8,790 bases of DNA from Helicobacteraceae bacterium. GTDB lineage: Bacteria; Campylobacterota; Campylobacteria; Campylobacterales; Sulfurimonadaceae. Below the pieces are notes generated by a model that did no database searches, was not told the DNA's origin, and was given only the letters and a program-made list of their open reading frames with translations. The stretch spans positions 1-8,790 of the forward strand of contig JALUJE010000197.1 of the NCBI GenBank assembly GCA_027057185.1, given 5' to 3'. This document shows positions 1 to 6,335 of this stretch, in pieces. The first letter of the stretch is position 1; every line of letters begins with the position of its first letter. Both the position numbers and the translations under genes were made by a program.

Positions 1-194
1 TTAATATCAGCACAGATACTGTTCCAAAGTGGACGGTTTTTTTTGAGTGTTGCAACGGCATGTTTGTCAACTTCATTGAGCATAAGGTGTCGAAATCCTG
101 CCTGTTCCAAACCCAGAGCTAACCCTCCGGCACCGGCAAAAAGTTCTATGCTGGTGTGGTTGGCAATATGCATTTTCGAAGGCACGCTCCCCAT
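1..194 (-). CDS. DNA (cytosine-5-)-methyltransferase, N-terminal part (cut by window edge)
   Basis: The reading frame starts at ATG 194 and is open for 64 codons to the left edge. Residues 17-34 read ELFAGAGGLALGLEQAGF, the S-adenosylmethionine-binding motif I of C5 cytosine methyltransferases. Residues 40-55 (NEVDKHAVATLKKNRP) fit motif II with its acidic residue. Known family role: transfer of a methyl group to C5 of cytosine in a DNA target, usually as part of a restriction-modification pair or as an orphan enzyme. The catalytic PCQ motif, target-recognition domain and any partner endonuclease lie outside the window, so specificity and completeness cannot be judged. Start choice: AAAGGA at 205-200 lies 5 nt before ATG 194. 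The internal ATG at 173 has only a distant GGGGAG (13 nt). A TATAAT box lies just upstream, so the gene may have its own promoter. Confidence 0.88.
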   Translation of the reverse strand, partial: MGSVPSKMHIANHTSIELFAGAGGLALGLEQAGFRHLMLNEVDKHAVATLKKNRPLWNSICADI

Positions 195-211
195 GATGAT
201 CCTTTGTGCGT

Positions 212-217
212 ATTATA
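212..217 (-). promoter_or_regulatory. candidate -10 box for the methyltransferase gene
   Basis: A perfect TATAAT on the minus strand in an A/T-rich stretch upstream of ATG 194. No good -35 hexamer sits 17 nt upstream (only TTTTTA), which is common in Campylobacterota, where the -35 is weak. Transcription would begin near 205, giving a very short leader that starts at about the ribosome-binding site. Read-through from the upstream gene ending at 271 is the alternative. Confidence 0.35.
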
Positions 218-232
218 ACTTTTTTATTATGG

Positions 233-256
233 AATAAAAATAGAAGCAGTACGCTT
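233..256 (-). terminator. weak possible terminator after the DUF255 gene
   Basis: In the 76-nt gap between the two minus-strand genes, AAGC (256-253) and GCTT (247-244) can pair around a 5-nt loop, followed on the minus strand by the T-rich run CTATTTTTATT. The stem is only 4 bp, so this is a weak candidate. On the plus strand the same hairpin is followed directly by TTTTT. Confidence 0.2.
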
Positions 257-270
257 TTTATTGCAATATG

Positions 271-2187
271 TCATATTGACAGCGACTGTTCAATGAGTGT
301 GTCCAGAGTCTCTTCATCGTTGGTTGTGGCAAAGCAGCTGTGTGCTCCGCAAACCAGATATCCCTCGGTGACACTCTCGTCATATTGTTTCAGAGTAAAC
401 GGGTAGTGCCGGTGACTTACATGCAATTTACTTTTGACAATGCGGTCTTCTTTAGCATAACGTATCATCTGGTTGAAGAGGTAGGGGGCTGTAATGGGTT
501 TGCGTGAGAGATCATAGGAGTAGTACTCGAGTGTTTTAAAGGCAAAATGTCGATATTTTTCATCGACTAAAGAACCCAGAGACAAGAGTAGATCGACCAT
601 AACACCGACGGAACCGGGATAGGAGCTGTCAGTTGTATCGGCTTTGGTCTCAAACGTGTTTTTACTGAAGTACCACATACCCCGGTCATAAAAACGTTCA
701 AGTGCATGGTTAGCCATCTTTTGTGCTTCTATGAGATAGCGTTCGTCATAGTTTTGTTGGTAGGCGGCAATAAGGGCAACACCCAAATAGGCGTAATCTT
801 CCAGGAATGCTTCGACTTTTGGGGGTTTATGAATGAGGGTTGAATGGTACAATGTACCATCAAGATAGAGCGTTTGTAGTAAGGTGTCGAGATATGTCAC
901 GGCAATCTCCGTATAGCGTGTTTCAATACTGCCAAGCTCAAAGAGTGCCTGAATCATCATGGCGCTCCATGATGTTTGTATCTTTGTGTCAATAAAGGGA
1001 TAGGTTCTCTCACGACGCATTGATGCGAGAATTGTCTGTACCGTTGTAAACCATGCCGGTCGAGAATTGTCCTCAATACGCACAATAGCATTGCCTTCAA
1101 AATTGCCGTTGGGAGAGACGCTAAGTTTTGTAAGAATATCTTCACATTGTTGTGGTGTAAAACCACTGTCTCGCAGCCGTTCAAATGTTTCTGTGTAGTC
1201 ATAGACAAAATATTTTCCCTCTTCACCATCACTGTCGGCATCACTGGCTGAGTAAAAAAGAGTCTCCTCGCTCATAAACGCGAGCATAAACTCGGCAATC
1301 TCAAGGGCCGTACGTTTAAAGGTAGGTTCGTTAAAAACATGAAATGCTTTGATGTAAAGGGAGCAGAGCAGGGCATTGTCGTATGTCATTTTTTCAAAAT
1401 GCGGTACGAGCCACTCCCTATCGACGCTGTAGCGACAAAAACCGCCGTCTACAATGTCGTAAATACCGCCACGTTGCATGGCGAATAGGGTTTTGGTAAC
1501 CATTGTTTTGGCGGTCTCGTTACCCGTGAGCAGATAGAGGTTGCTAAGGGCGGTGAGTGTTGAAGTGTGTGGAAACTTTGGTTGAACGGAGAAGCCGCCA
1601 AAGCGGTTTTCAAAGTTGTGCTCGCACTGTGACAAAAAGGTATTGGCAATGTCAAATGTGAGTTTAGTTGCTTCTTTGGGGTGGGTATGTGATGTTAAAA
1701 ACCCTTCAATTTCCTCGGCATTTTCAAAAAGTTTATCGTCATGTTCCATTACCTTATCACTAATGATTTTGGTAAGCTCCTTAAAGCCCATGGATTGCTG
1801 GCGACTTTCAACGGGGAGGTAGGTTGCGGCAAAAATGGGTTTGTTCTGCGGAGTACAGAAAATTGAAGTTGGCCAACCGCCGGGACGCCGATTTAGCAGT
1901 AGATGTACTTCCTGGTAATATTTGTCAATATCGGGACGCTCCTCACGATCTACCTTGATGCTGATGAAATGGGTATTCATAAATGCGGCAACGGCCTCAT
2001 TTTCAAAGACTTCATGTTCCATAACATGGCACCAGTGGCAGGCACTGTAGCCAATAGAGATGAAAATAGGTTTGTTCTCCTGATTGGCTTTGTCAAATGC
2101 TTCGTCACACCATGGGAACCAGTCAAGTGGATTGTCTTTGTGCTGTTGTAGGTAGGGGGAGTCTTCGTATTGTAGTCGATTGGACAT
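271..2187 (-). CDS. thioredoxin-fold DUF255 protein, YyaL/SPATA20 family
   Basis: A 638-residue protein close to the family's usual length. Residues 1 to about 165 form the thioredoxin-like DUF255 domain: the hallmark SPYLQQHKDNPLDW is at 10-23 and the CxxC site CHWC at 50-53. The remainder matches the family's alpha/alpha-barrel (six-hairpin glycosidase-like) region, with FGGFSVQPKFPH (196-207), GGFCRYSVDREWLVPHFEKM (248-267), SASDADSDGEEGKYFVYD (313-330) and DTKIQTSWSAMMIQAL (400-415). The C-terminal Cys pair (CGAHSC, 613-618) fits the family's usual tail. The family is cytosolic and its biochemical role is not established; a redox or chaperone role is only suggested by CxxC. Start choice: ATG 2187 places the conserved SPYL motif near the N-terminus as in relatives and has a weak AGAG upstream. 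The ATG at 2223 would add 12 residues and lacks a ribosome-binding site. No functional link to the pilus genes is evident. Confidence 0.93.
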   Translation of the reverse strand: MSNRLQYEDSPYLQQHKDNPLDWFPWCDEAFDKANQENKPIFISIGYSACHWCHVMEHEVFENEAVAAFMNTHFISIKVDREERPDIDKYYQEVHLLLNRRPGGWPTSIFCTPQNKPIFAATYLPVESRQQSMGFKELTKIISDKVMEHDDKLFENAEEIEGFLTSHTHPKEATKLTFDIANTFLSQCEHNFENRFGGFSVQPKFPHTSTLTALSNLYLLTGNETAKTMVTKTLFAMQRGGIYDIVDGGFCRYSVDREWLVPHFEKMTYDNALLCSLYIKAFHVFNEPTFKRTALEIAEFMLAFMSEETLFYSASDADSDGEEGKYFVYDYTETFERLRDSGFTPQQCEDILTKLSVSPNGNFEGNAIVRIEDNSRPAWFTTVQTILASMRRERTYPFIDTKIQTSWSAMMIQALFELGSIETRYTEIAVTYLDTLLQTLYLDGTLYHSTLIHKPPKVEAFLEDYAYLGVALIAAYQQNYDERYLIEAQKMANHALERFYDRGMWYFSKNTFETKADTTDSSYPGSVGVMVDLLLSLGSLVDEKYRHFAFKTLEYYSYDLSRKPITAPYLFNQMIRYAKEDRIVKSKLHVSHRHYPFTLKQYDESVTEGYLVCGAHSCFATTNDEETLDTLIEQSLSI

Positions 2188-2255
2188 GGTCTGTCTCTTT
2201 TTACATGTAAATTTATTAGGCATGATAGAGCATTATGCTTAGATTGCCATTAAGT

Positions 2256-2284
2256 ATTGTAAAAAAATGTCGATAGTATGCCAG
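2256..2284 (-). promoter_or_regulatory. candidate sigma-70 promoter for the DUF255 gene
   Basis: On the minus strand, CTGGCA (2284-2279, 4 of 6 to TTGACA) is separated by exactly 17 nt from TACAAT (2261-2256, 5 of 6 to TATAAT). Transcription would start near 2249, giving a leader of about 62 nt before ATG 2187. This also disfavours ATG 2223 little either way, as it lies downstream of the predicted start site too. Confidence 0.4.
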
Positions 2285-2313
2285 AGTTAAGAGAAGTTTA
2301 ACTATAACTTATC

Positions 2314-2319
2314 TATACT
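2314..2319 (+). promoter_or_regulatory. candidate -10 box for the pilin operon
   Basis: TATACT lies 35 nt before the first pilin start, in an A/T-rich tract, with no clear -35 element at the standard spacing. Transcription would start near 2326 and give a leader of about 29 nt. The ribosome-binding site is AAGG at 2343-2346, 8 nt before ATG 2355. No sigma-54 or sigma-28 type signal was seen. Confidence 0.35.
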
Positions 2320-2354
2320 AAAAACATTAAAAACTAACATAAAAGGTTGCAAAA

Positions 2355-2798
2355 ATGAGACGACATGGTTTTACACTGATTGAATTGATTTTTGTCATTG
2401 TCATTATTGGCGTTCTGGCGGCAGTTGCCGTACCAAAGTTTAAAAATTTAAAAGAAAATGCCGTTGCCAACAATGTCATTAAAATTGTCAAAGATACGGA
2501 AAGTTCGGCACCTTCAGCATACTTAAGCGTGGTAGATGTTGATGAAGCAGAGACATCGTCAACGGTAGAATTAAGTGATCTTGTTACCATTAACGGAAAA
2601 AACTGGACCTATACGTCTGCTGCGGGAGCCGGTACGTATGCCTATAGAGATAACGGTACGGCAGATGCGGCAACCATTACGTTGAATGCCACCAATCGTA
2701 CCATTACTTCGGTTATTACCTGTAGCAATTTTAACGATACTAAAACCCAGACCAAATGTACGAACTCCGGCGCTACGGGGCAGGTTATTGATTTTTAG
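2355..2798 (+). CDS. type IV pilin-like / type II pseudopilin, first of tandem pair
   Basis: A 147-residue protein with a class III (prepilin) signal. The 5-residue leader MRRHG is followed by FTLIELIFVIVIIGVLAA, so prepilin peptidase would cleave after Gly5. Mature residue 1 is Phe and mature residue 5 is the conserved Glu (residue 10). The hydrophobic helix runs to Pro27. The globular part is Thr/Ser/Asn-rich and has only two cysteines, Cys123 and Cys135, which could close a C-terminal disulfide loop as in type IV pilins. Known role of the class: a subunit extracted from the inner membrane and polymerised by a GspE/GspF machine into a pilus or pseudopilus. The neighbouring minus-strand operon encodes such a machine, so it is the likely client. 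Whether this is a major or minor subunit cannot be told. A good AAGG ribosome-binding site supports the start. Confidence 0.92.
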   Translation: MRRHGFTLIELIFVIVIIGVLAAVAVPKFKNLKENAVANNVIKIVKDTESSAPSAYLSVVDVDEAETSSTVELSDLVTINGKNWTYTSAAGAGTYAYRDNGTADAATITLNATNRTITSVITCSNFNDTKTQTKCTNSGATGQVIDF

Positions 2799-3245
2799 AT
2801 GACCTCCAAGGCATTCACACTTATTGAGCTCATTTTTGCCATTGTCATTATTGGTGTGTTAGCCTCGGTAGCCATTCCAAAATTTTCCGGACTGCGTGAC
2901 AACTCTAAAATTGCGGCAGAACTTTCCACTGCAGCATCGGTTCAGGTGGCGTTAGATGCATGTAACGGTGAGTGGATTATTAATGAAGGGAGTTTTACTT
3001 GCGGTGCTTCCATTACTCAGGCTGATCTGAACAGTAACGGTTTTCCCGATTCTCTTGGCAATCCACTTGATGCTATTTTAAAAAATGCCGCTGCCATCGG
3101 ATGGAGCCAGACGGGTACCTCGTACCGGGGACCGGCTTCTAATGATGCCAAAGGTGTTGTCACATGCAAACCGGGTAAACCTTGTACTGCAAAACACTGG
3201 GTGTATGACAGTACTAACGGAACGTTCACACTGACGGATGATTAA
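2799..3245 (+). CDS. type IV pilin-like / type II pseudopilin, second of tandem pair, Ala at -1
   Basis: A 148-residue prepilin whose ATG follows immediately after the TAG of the preceding pilin (no intervening base). The nearest AGG is 14 nt upstream, so translation probably depends on coupling. The leader is MTSKA, followed by FTLIELIFAIVIIGVLAS. The residue before the cleavage site is Ala rather than the classical Gly, while Glu10 (mature Glu5) is kept. Four cysteines (55, 68, 123, 129) suggest two disulfides, probably 55-68 and 123-129. Residues 76-84 (DLNSNGFPD) resemble the D-x-N-x-N-G-x-x-D core of calcium-binding loops. The N-terminal helix is nearly identical to the upstream pilin but the globular domains are unlike, so these are distinct subunits rather than a recent duplicate. 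Ends in a TAA at 3243-3245, inside an inverted repeat. Confidence 0.92.
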   Translation: MTSKAFTLIELIFAIVIIGVLASVAIPKFSGLRDNSKIAAELSTAASVQVALDACNGEWIINEGSFTCGASITQADLNSNGFPDSLGNPLDAILKNAAAIGWSQTGTSYRGPASNDAKGVVTCKPGKPCTAKHWVYDSTNGTFTLTDD

Positions 3246-3298
3246 ACGGCTATGATACATAAGGTTCTTAGTGTTTACTAGACCCGTCATTCGTTTAA
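3242..3298. terminator. near-palindrome between converging operons, possible bidirectional terminator
   Basis: TTAAACG (3242-3248) pairs perfectly with CGTTTAA (3292-3298). Further in, ATGA (3252-3255) pairs with TCAT (3287-3290). Inside lies a bulged hairpin: GG-TC-TAGT (3264-3273) against ACTA-GA-CC (3277-3284), closing on a 4-nt GTTT loop. The stop codons of the plus-strand pilin operon (3243-3245) and of the minus-strand 31-aa gene (3297-3295) are in the two outer arms. There is no long T-tract on either side, so it is not a textbook intrinsic terminator; the placement is the main support. Confidence 0.35.
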
Positions 3299-3390
3299 AT
3301 CTCATTAATCTTATGAATAATCCACAGTGCAAATCCTAAAATGACTGCCGAGACAATTGCTACGGTAATGGTGCCTGTTTCATATTCCAT
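3295..3390 (-). CDS. 31-residue single-pass membrane protein at the operon end
   Basis: Starts at ATG 3390 and ends at TAA 3297-3295. A good ribosome-binding site, AAGGA (3404-3400), lies 9 nt upstream. Residues 8-25 (ITVAIVSAVILGFALWII) form one clear transmembrane helix. The N-terminus is acidic (Glu2, Glu4) and the C-terminus carries His26 and Lys27, which by the positive-inside rule suggests a periplasmic N-terminus and cytoplasmic C-terminus. It begins 29 nt after the end of the GspF-like gene on the same strand, so it is probably the last gene of the pilus operon. The family is not recognised. A small accessory or stabilising subunit of the inner-membrane platform is an inference from location only. 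It could also be a spurious frame, but the combination of site, hydrophobic pattern and exact fit into the gap argues for a real gene. Confidence 0.6.
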   Translation of the reverse strand: MEYETGTITVAIVSAVILGFALWIIHKINEI

Positions 3391-3419
3391 GATAGAGTAT
3401 CCTTAAAAAATAGATGTCA

Positions 3420-4661
3420 TTACATGCCCATTGCTTCTGCCATGGTCCACATCGGTAGAAAAATACCCAGTGCCAGTACCAAAACAAATCCGGCAATTGC
3501 CGCAATTAAAATGGGTTCAATCATAGAGGAAACACTATCAATAATATTTTCATATTTGTCATTATAGTATTTGGTGATTTTGTCCAGCATGGTGTTGAGT
3601 GCTCCGGCATCTTCACCTGCTTTGAGCATTTGTAAAATCATGCTTTCAAAAAAGTTGGATGACTCAAAACCGCTGTGGAGTGATCGACCCTCTTCAACCG
3701 CTTCGGTAATTTTGGAAAACTGCTGTTTCATGTAACGATTGTCTACAACACCTATGGCAGCTTTAAGAGCATCAACAATGGGAATACCGGCATGTACCAG
3801 TACATTGAAAATATAGACAAAACGTCCCAGCATGGCATAACGGGTGACGGCACCGACAATGTAGATTTTTAAAAGCCACCGATCACTTTGAAGTGCCAGT
3901 GCGGCACTCTTTTGGTAAAAGTAAGAGTAAAGCCCTGCGAGAATCATTCCTGCGGCAACAATGTAGGGGCCATAGTGCGTTAGTGCATTTTCAGTCCATA
4001 GCAGCAGTAGTGTCGGAAAGGGCAGCTCGGCATTACTTTCACGAAAGAGCTCTTCAAATTGCGGTACAACAAAGATGATGACAATCGTAAAGGCAATCAT
4101 CATGGCGACAATCGTAATGAGTGGGTAGCGTGTCGCTTTTTTTAGTTTGATGCGGTTATCATGAATATTCTGTAATATTTCGGAGAGTCGATTGATGGAT
4201 TCTGAGAGGGTTCCGGTCTGTTCACCCAGATGAATCATGGAGATGGAGAGGTTTCCAAGTTGATGCGCATAGGGTTTTAGGGCATCACTCAGGCTCATCC
4301 CACCTTCAATATCTTCAGTTGCACGCTCTAAAATGGCTTTAAGCATCGGCTCGTGTGTCGATTTATTGACTTCAGACAGACAGAGATTGATGGGCATGCC
4401 CGCATCGAGCATTACCGCCAATTGACGCAGTGCGGCAATGTAGCTCTCAATGGCAATACGTTTGTTTTTGATGGGATGCTTCTGTTGCGCTATAAATTTG
4501 TTGATCTTCATCTTTAGGGGTTCAGAGATCTCCTGAATCCTGACGATGACGCCCAACTCCATTTTTTGAAACTCCCGCATTGCATCAAGTTTGTTGGAGG
4601 TCTCCAGAACCATAGTGCTTTTGTGTTTGCCGTGACGATAGTAAATCTCAAAAAACTTCAT
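3420..4661 (-). CDS. gspF: GspF/PilC-family inner-membrane platform protein (MshG/CtsF-like)
   Basis: A 413-residue protein of standard length for the family. It has two T2SF repeats: the first about residues 72-200 with LDAGMPI (85-91) and GEQTGTL (146-152), the second about 275-402 with VHAGIPIVDAL (289-299) and GEDAGAL (349-355). Three membrane helices are visible, about 181-200, 229-248 and 381-402. Residues 1-60 form a soluble N-terminal domain. Known role: the polytopic inner-membrane platform that binds the assembly ATPase and the pilin subunits in type II secretion, type IV pilus and competence machines. ATG 4661 is 3 nt after the stop of the GspE-like gene, and its ribosome-binding site AAGGG (4673-4669) lies in the last codons of that gene, so the two are translationally coupled. 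It is equivalent by position to mshG or ctsF. Confidence 0.93.
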   Translation of the reverse strand: MKFFEIYYRHGKHKSTMVLETSNKLDAMREFQKMELGVIVRIQEISEPLKMKINKFIAQQKHPIKNKRIAIESYIAALRQLAVMLDAGMPINLCLSEVNKSTHEPMLKAILERATEDIEGGMSLSDALKPYAHQLGNLSISMIHLGEQTGTLSESINRLSEILQNIHDNRIKLKKATRYPLITIVAMMIAFTIVIIFVVPQFEELFRESNAELPFPTLLLLWTENALTHYGPYIVAAGMILAGLYSYFYQKSAALALQSDRWLLKIYIVGAVTRYAMLGRFVYIFNVLVHAGIPIVDALKAAIGVVDNRYMKQQFSKITEAVEEGRSLHSGFESSNFFESMILQMLKAGEDAGALNTMLDKITKYYNDKYENIIDSVSSMIEPILIAAIAGFVLVLALGIFLPMWTMAEAMGM

Positions 4662-4664
4662 GAT

Positions 4665-6335
4665 TTAGCCCTTGGTAACGCGCATGACCTCTTCAAGAGG
4701 AATGATGCCCTGTAGCGCTTTTTTAACGCCGTCGGCAATCATGGGGGTAAACATTCCCTCTTCTTGCGCGACTCTGGCAATTTCAAATTTACTGGCATTG
4801 TTGGCAATCATAAGTGAGATGGTATCGCTAACCTGCAAAATTTCGACAATCATCAGACGACCGCTATAGCCGCTCATATTACATTTTGGACATCCTTTCC
4901 CTTTGTAAAACAGGGCATCGGCATCAATATAGGGAGTGACTTTTGCCAAAAGGTTTTTGTGAGGTTTATACTCAATGTTGCAGTATTCACAATTTTTTCG
5001 TACCAGACGCTGTGCTACAATTGCTAGAAGTGAATCGGCAATGAGGTAGGGTTCAAGCCCCATCTGTACCATACGGCTAATAGCGCTGGGAGCATCATTG
5101 GTGTGCAGAGTTGAAAATACCAAATGCCCAGTCAATGATGCCTGTGCGGCAGCATTGAGGGTTTCCATATCACGAATCTCACCTACCATAATCACATCAG
5201 GATCCTGACGTAAAAAGGATTTGAGTGCAGCAAAAAAACTAAAACCGACCTTGTCGTTGACCTGTACTTGTTGTACCAGTGGCAATTGGTACTCTATGGG
5301 GTCTTCGACTGTCAAAATCTTGTTCTCAAGACTTTTTATCTCATTGAGAGCAGCATAGAGTGTGGTAGTCTTGCCGCTACCGGTAGGTCCGGTAATGAGA
5401 ACAATACCAAATGGAGAGCCAATAATATTTTCAAATGTGCTGAGGTTCTCATCTTCAAGCCCCAAGTCGGTGAGTTTGAGTAAAATTTTCTGCTGATCCA
5501 AAATCCGCATAACAATAGACTCTCCAAAAAACGTTGGGGTTGTTGAGAGACGAAAGTCGTACAGGCCTTTATCAATCTCCATGGAAAAACGCCCATCTTG
5601 TGCTTTACGCCGTTCTGAAATATCCAGATTTCCCAAAATTTTTATGCGCGATGCAATGGCATTGTAGATGGTCAGTTCGAAGACAAAGATTTCATGTAAT
5701 ATGCCGTCAACTCGGCAGCGAACCGAGACTTCGTGGGCATCGGGTTCAATATGAATGTCGCTGGCATTGCGCATAATTGCATCTTTAATAATCAGCGTAA
5801 TCAAACGCATGACAGCACTCTCGTCACTATCACTTTTGTAACTGTCATCCGATATTTCGCGCTTGACCTCTTCGGCAATGGTTTTAGTGTTTTGAATGAT
5901 TTCAATGCGCTGAAAGATATTGCGGACATCTTCATCAAGTGCTAAAAAAAGTTTGATGGGCTTTGAGATAACAATATGTTCTAGTGCCTCAAGTGCTTCA
6001 TAGTTTAACGGATTTGAAGTGGCAATATGGATGTACTCATCATCTTCACGCAGGGGAATGGCTTCGGCATTTTCTAAAACGTGCATGGGATAACGTGCAA
6101 TGAGTTTAAAGTCCAGTTCCTCACCGTAGATGTCGATAAATTCAATATTGAGCTGTGCAGAGAGTTCACGGGCAATTTCCTTGTAGGTGACATACCCTTC
6201 TTGAATCAGGAGTTCGCCAAGTTTTTTGGTAAAGTTGGAAGCTTTTTGCAAGGAGAGAACATGCATGAGCTGTTCTTGGGTAATGAGCCCTTTTTCAATT
6301 AAGAGATCGCCGAGACGTACAACTTGTTTTATCAT
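4665..6335 (-). CDS. gspE: GspE/PilB-family assembly ATPase (MshE/CtsE-like)
   Basis: A 556-residue secretion ATPase. Residues 1 to about 145 are the N-terminal T2SSE_N region, with two related LGDLLIEKGLIT (8-19) and LGELLIQEGYVT (39-50) segments; such MshE-type domains bind cyclic di-GMP in some relatives. The ATPase core has Walker A GPTGSGKTT (316-324), Asp box LTVEDPIEY (341-349), Walker B DPDVIMVGEIRD (378-389, with Glu386 as the expected catalytic base) and His box TGHLVFSTLHTND (402-414). A tetracysteine zinc site is intact (Cys449, 452, 482, 485), typical of GspE/PilB assembly ATPases rather than PilT retraction ATPases. It would act as a cytoplasmic hexamer under the GspF-like platform, driving subunit insertion. 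Its ATG shares one base with the preceding gene's TAA (TAATG), and AGG lies 8 nt upstream. Confidence 0.96.
   Translation of the reverse strand: MIKQVVRLGDLLIEKGLITQEQLMHVLSLQKASNFTKKLGELLIQEGYVTYKEIARELSAQLNIEFIDIYGEELDFKLIARYPMHVLENAEAIPLREDDEYIHIATSNPLNYEALEALEHIVISKPIKLFLALDEDVRNIFQRIEIIQNTKTIAEEVKREISDDSYKSDSDESAVMRLITLIIKDAIMRNASDIHIEPDAHEVSVRCRVDGILHEIFVFELTIYNAIASRIKILGNLDISERRKAQDGRFSMEIDKGLYDFRLSTTPTFFGESIVMRILDQQKILLKLTDLGLEDENLSTFENIIGSPFGIVLITGPTGSGKTTTLYAALNEIKSLENKILTVEDPIEYQLPLVQQVQVNDKVGFSFFAALKSFLRQDPDVIMVGEIRDMETLNAAAQASLTGHLVFSTLHTNDAPSAISRMVQMGLEPYLIADSLLAIVAQRLVRKNCEYCNIEYKPHKNLLAKVTPYIDADALFYKGKGCPKCNMSGYSGRLMIVEILQVSDTISLMIANNASKFEIARVAQEEGMFTPMIADGVKKALQGIIPLEEVMRVTKG

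Noticed and set aside
2188..2223. Start of the DUF255 protein at ATG 2223
   Set aside because: There is no ribosome-binding site before it, and the conserved SPYLQQH motif normally lies about ten residues from the N-terminus, as it does from ATG 2187.
2188..2354. Attachment site, small RNA or mobile-element end in the divergent intergenic region
   Set aside because: No direct or inverted repeats of note and no tRNA-like fold were seen; promoters and leaders account for the stretch.
3017..3332. Minus-strand reading frames antisense to the second pilin (3017-3229 and 3078-3332)
   Set aside because: They lack ribosome-binding sites and recognisable protein features, and they oppose a clear prepilin gene; they are shadows of its codon pattern.
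5268..6302. Several plus-strand frames of 70-80 codons antisense to the GspE-like gene
   Set aside because: The ATPase frame carries every catalytic motif; the antisense frames have no family features or initiation signals.
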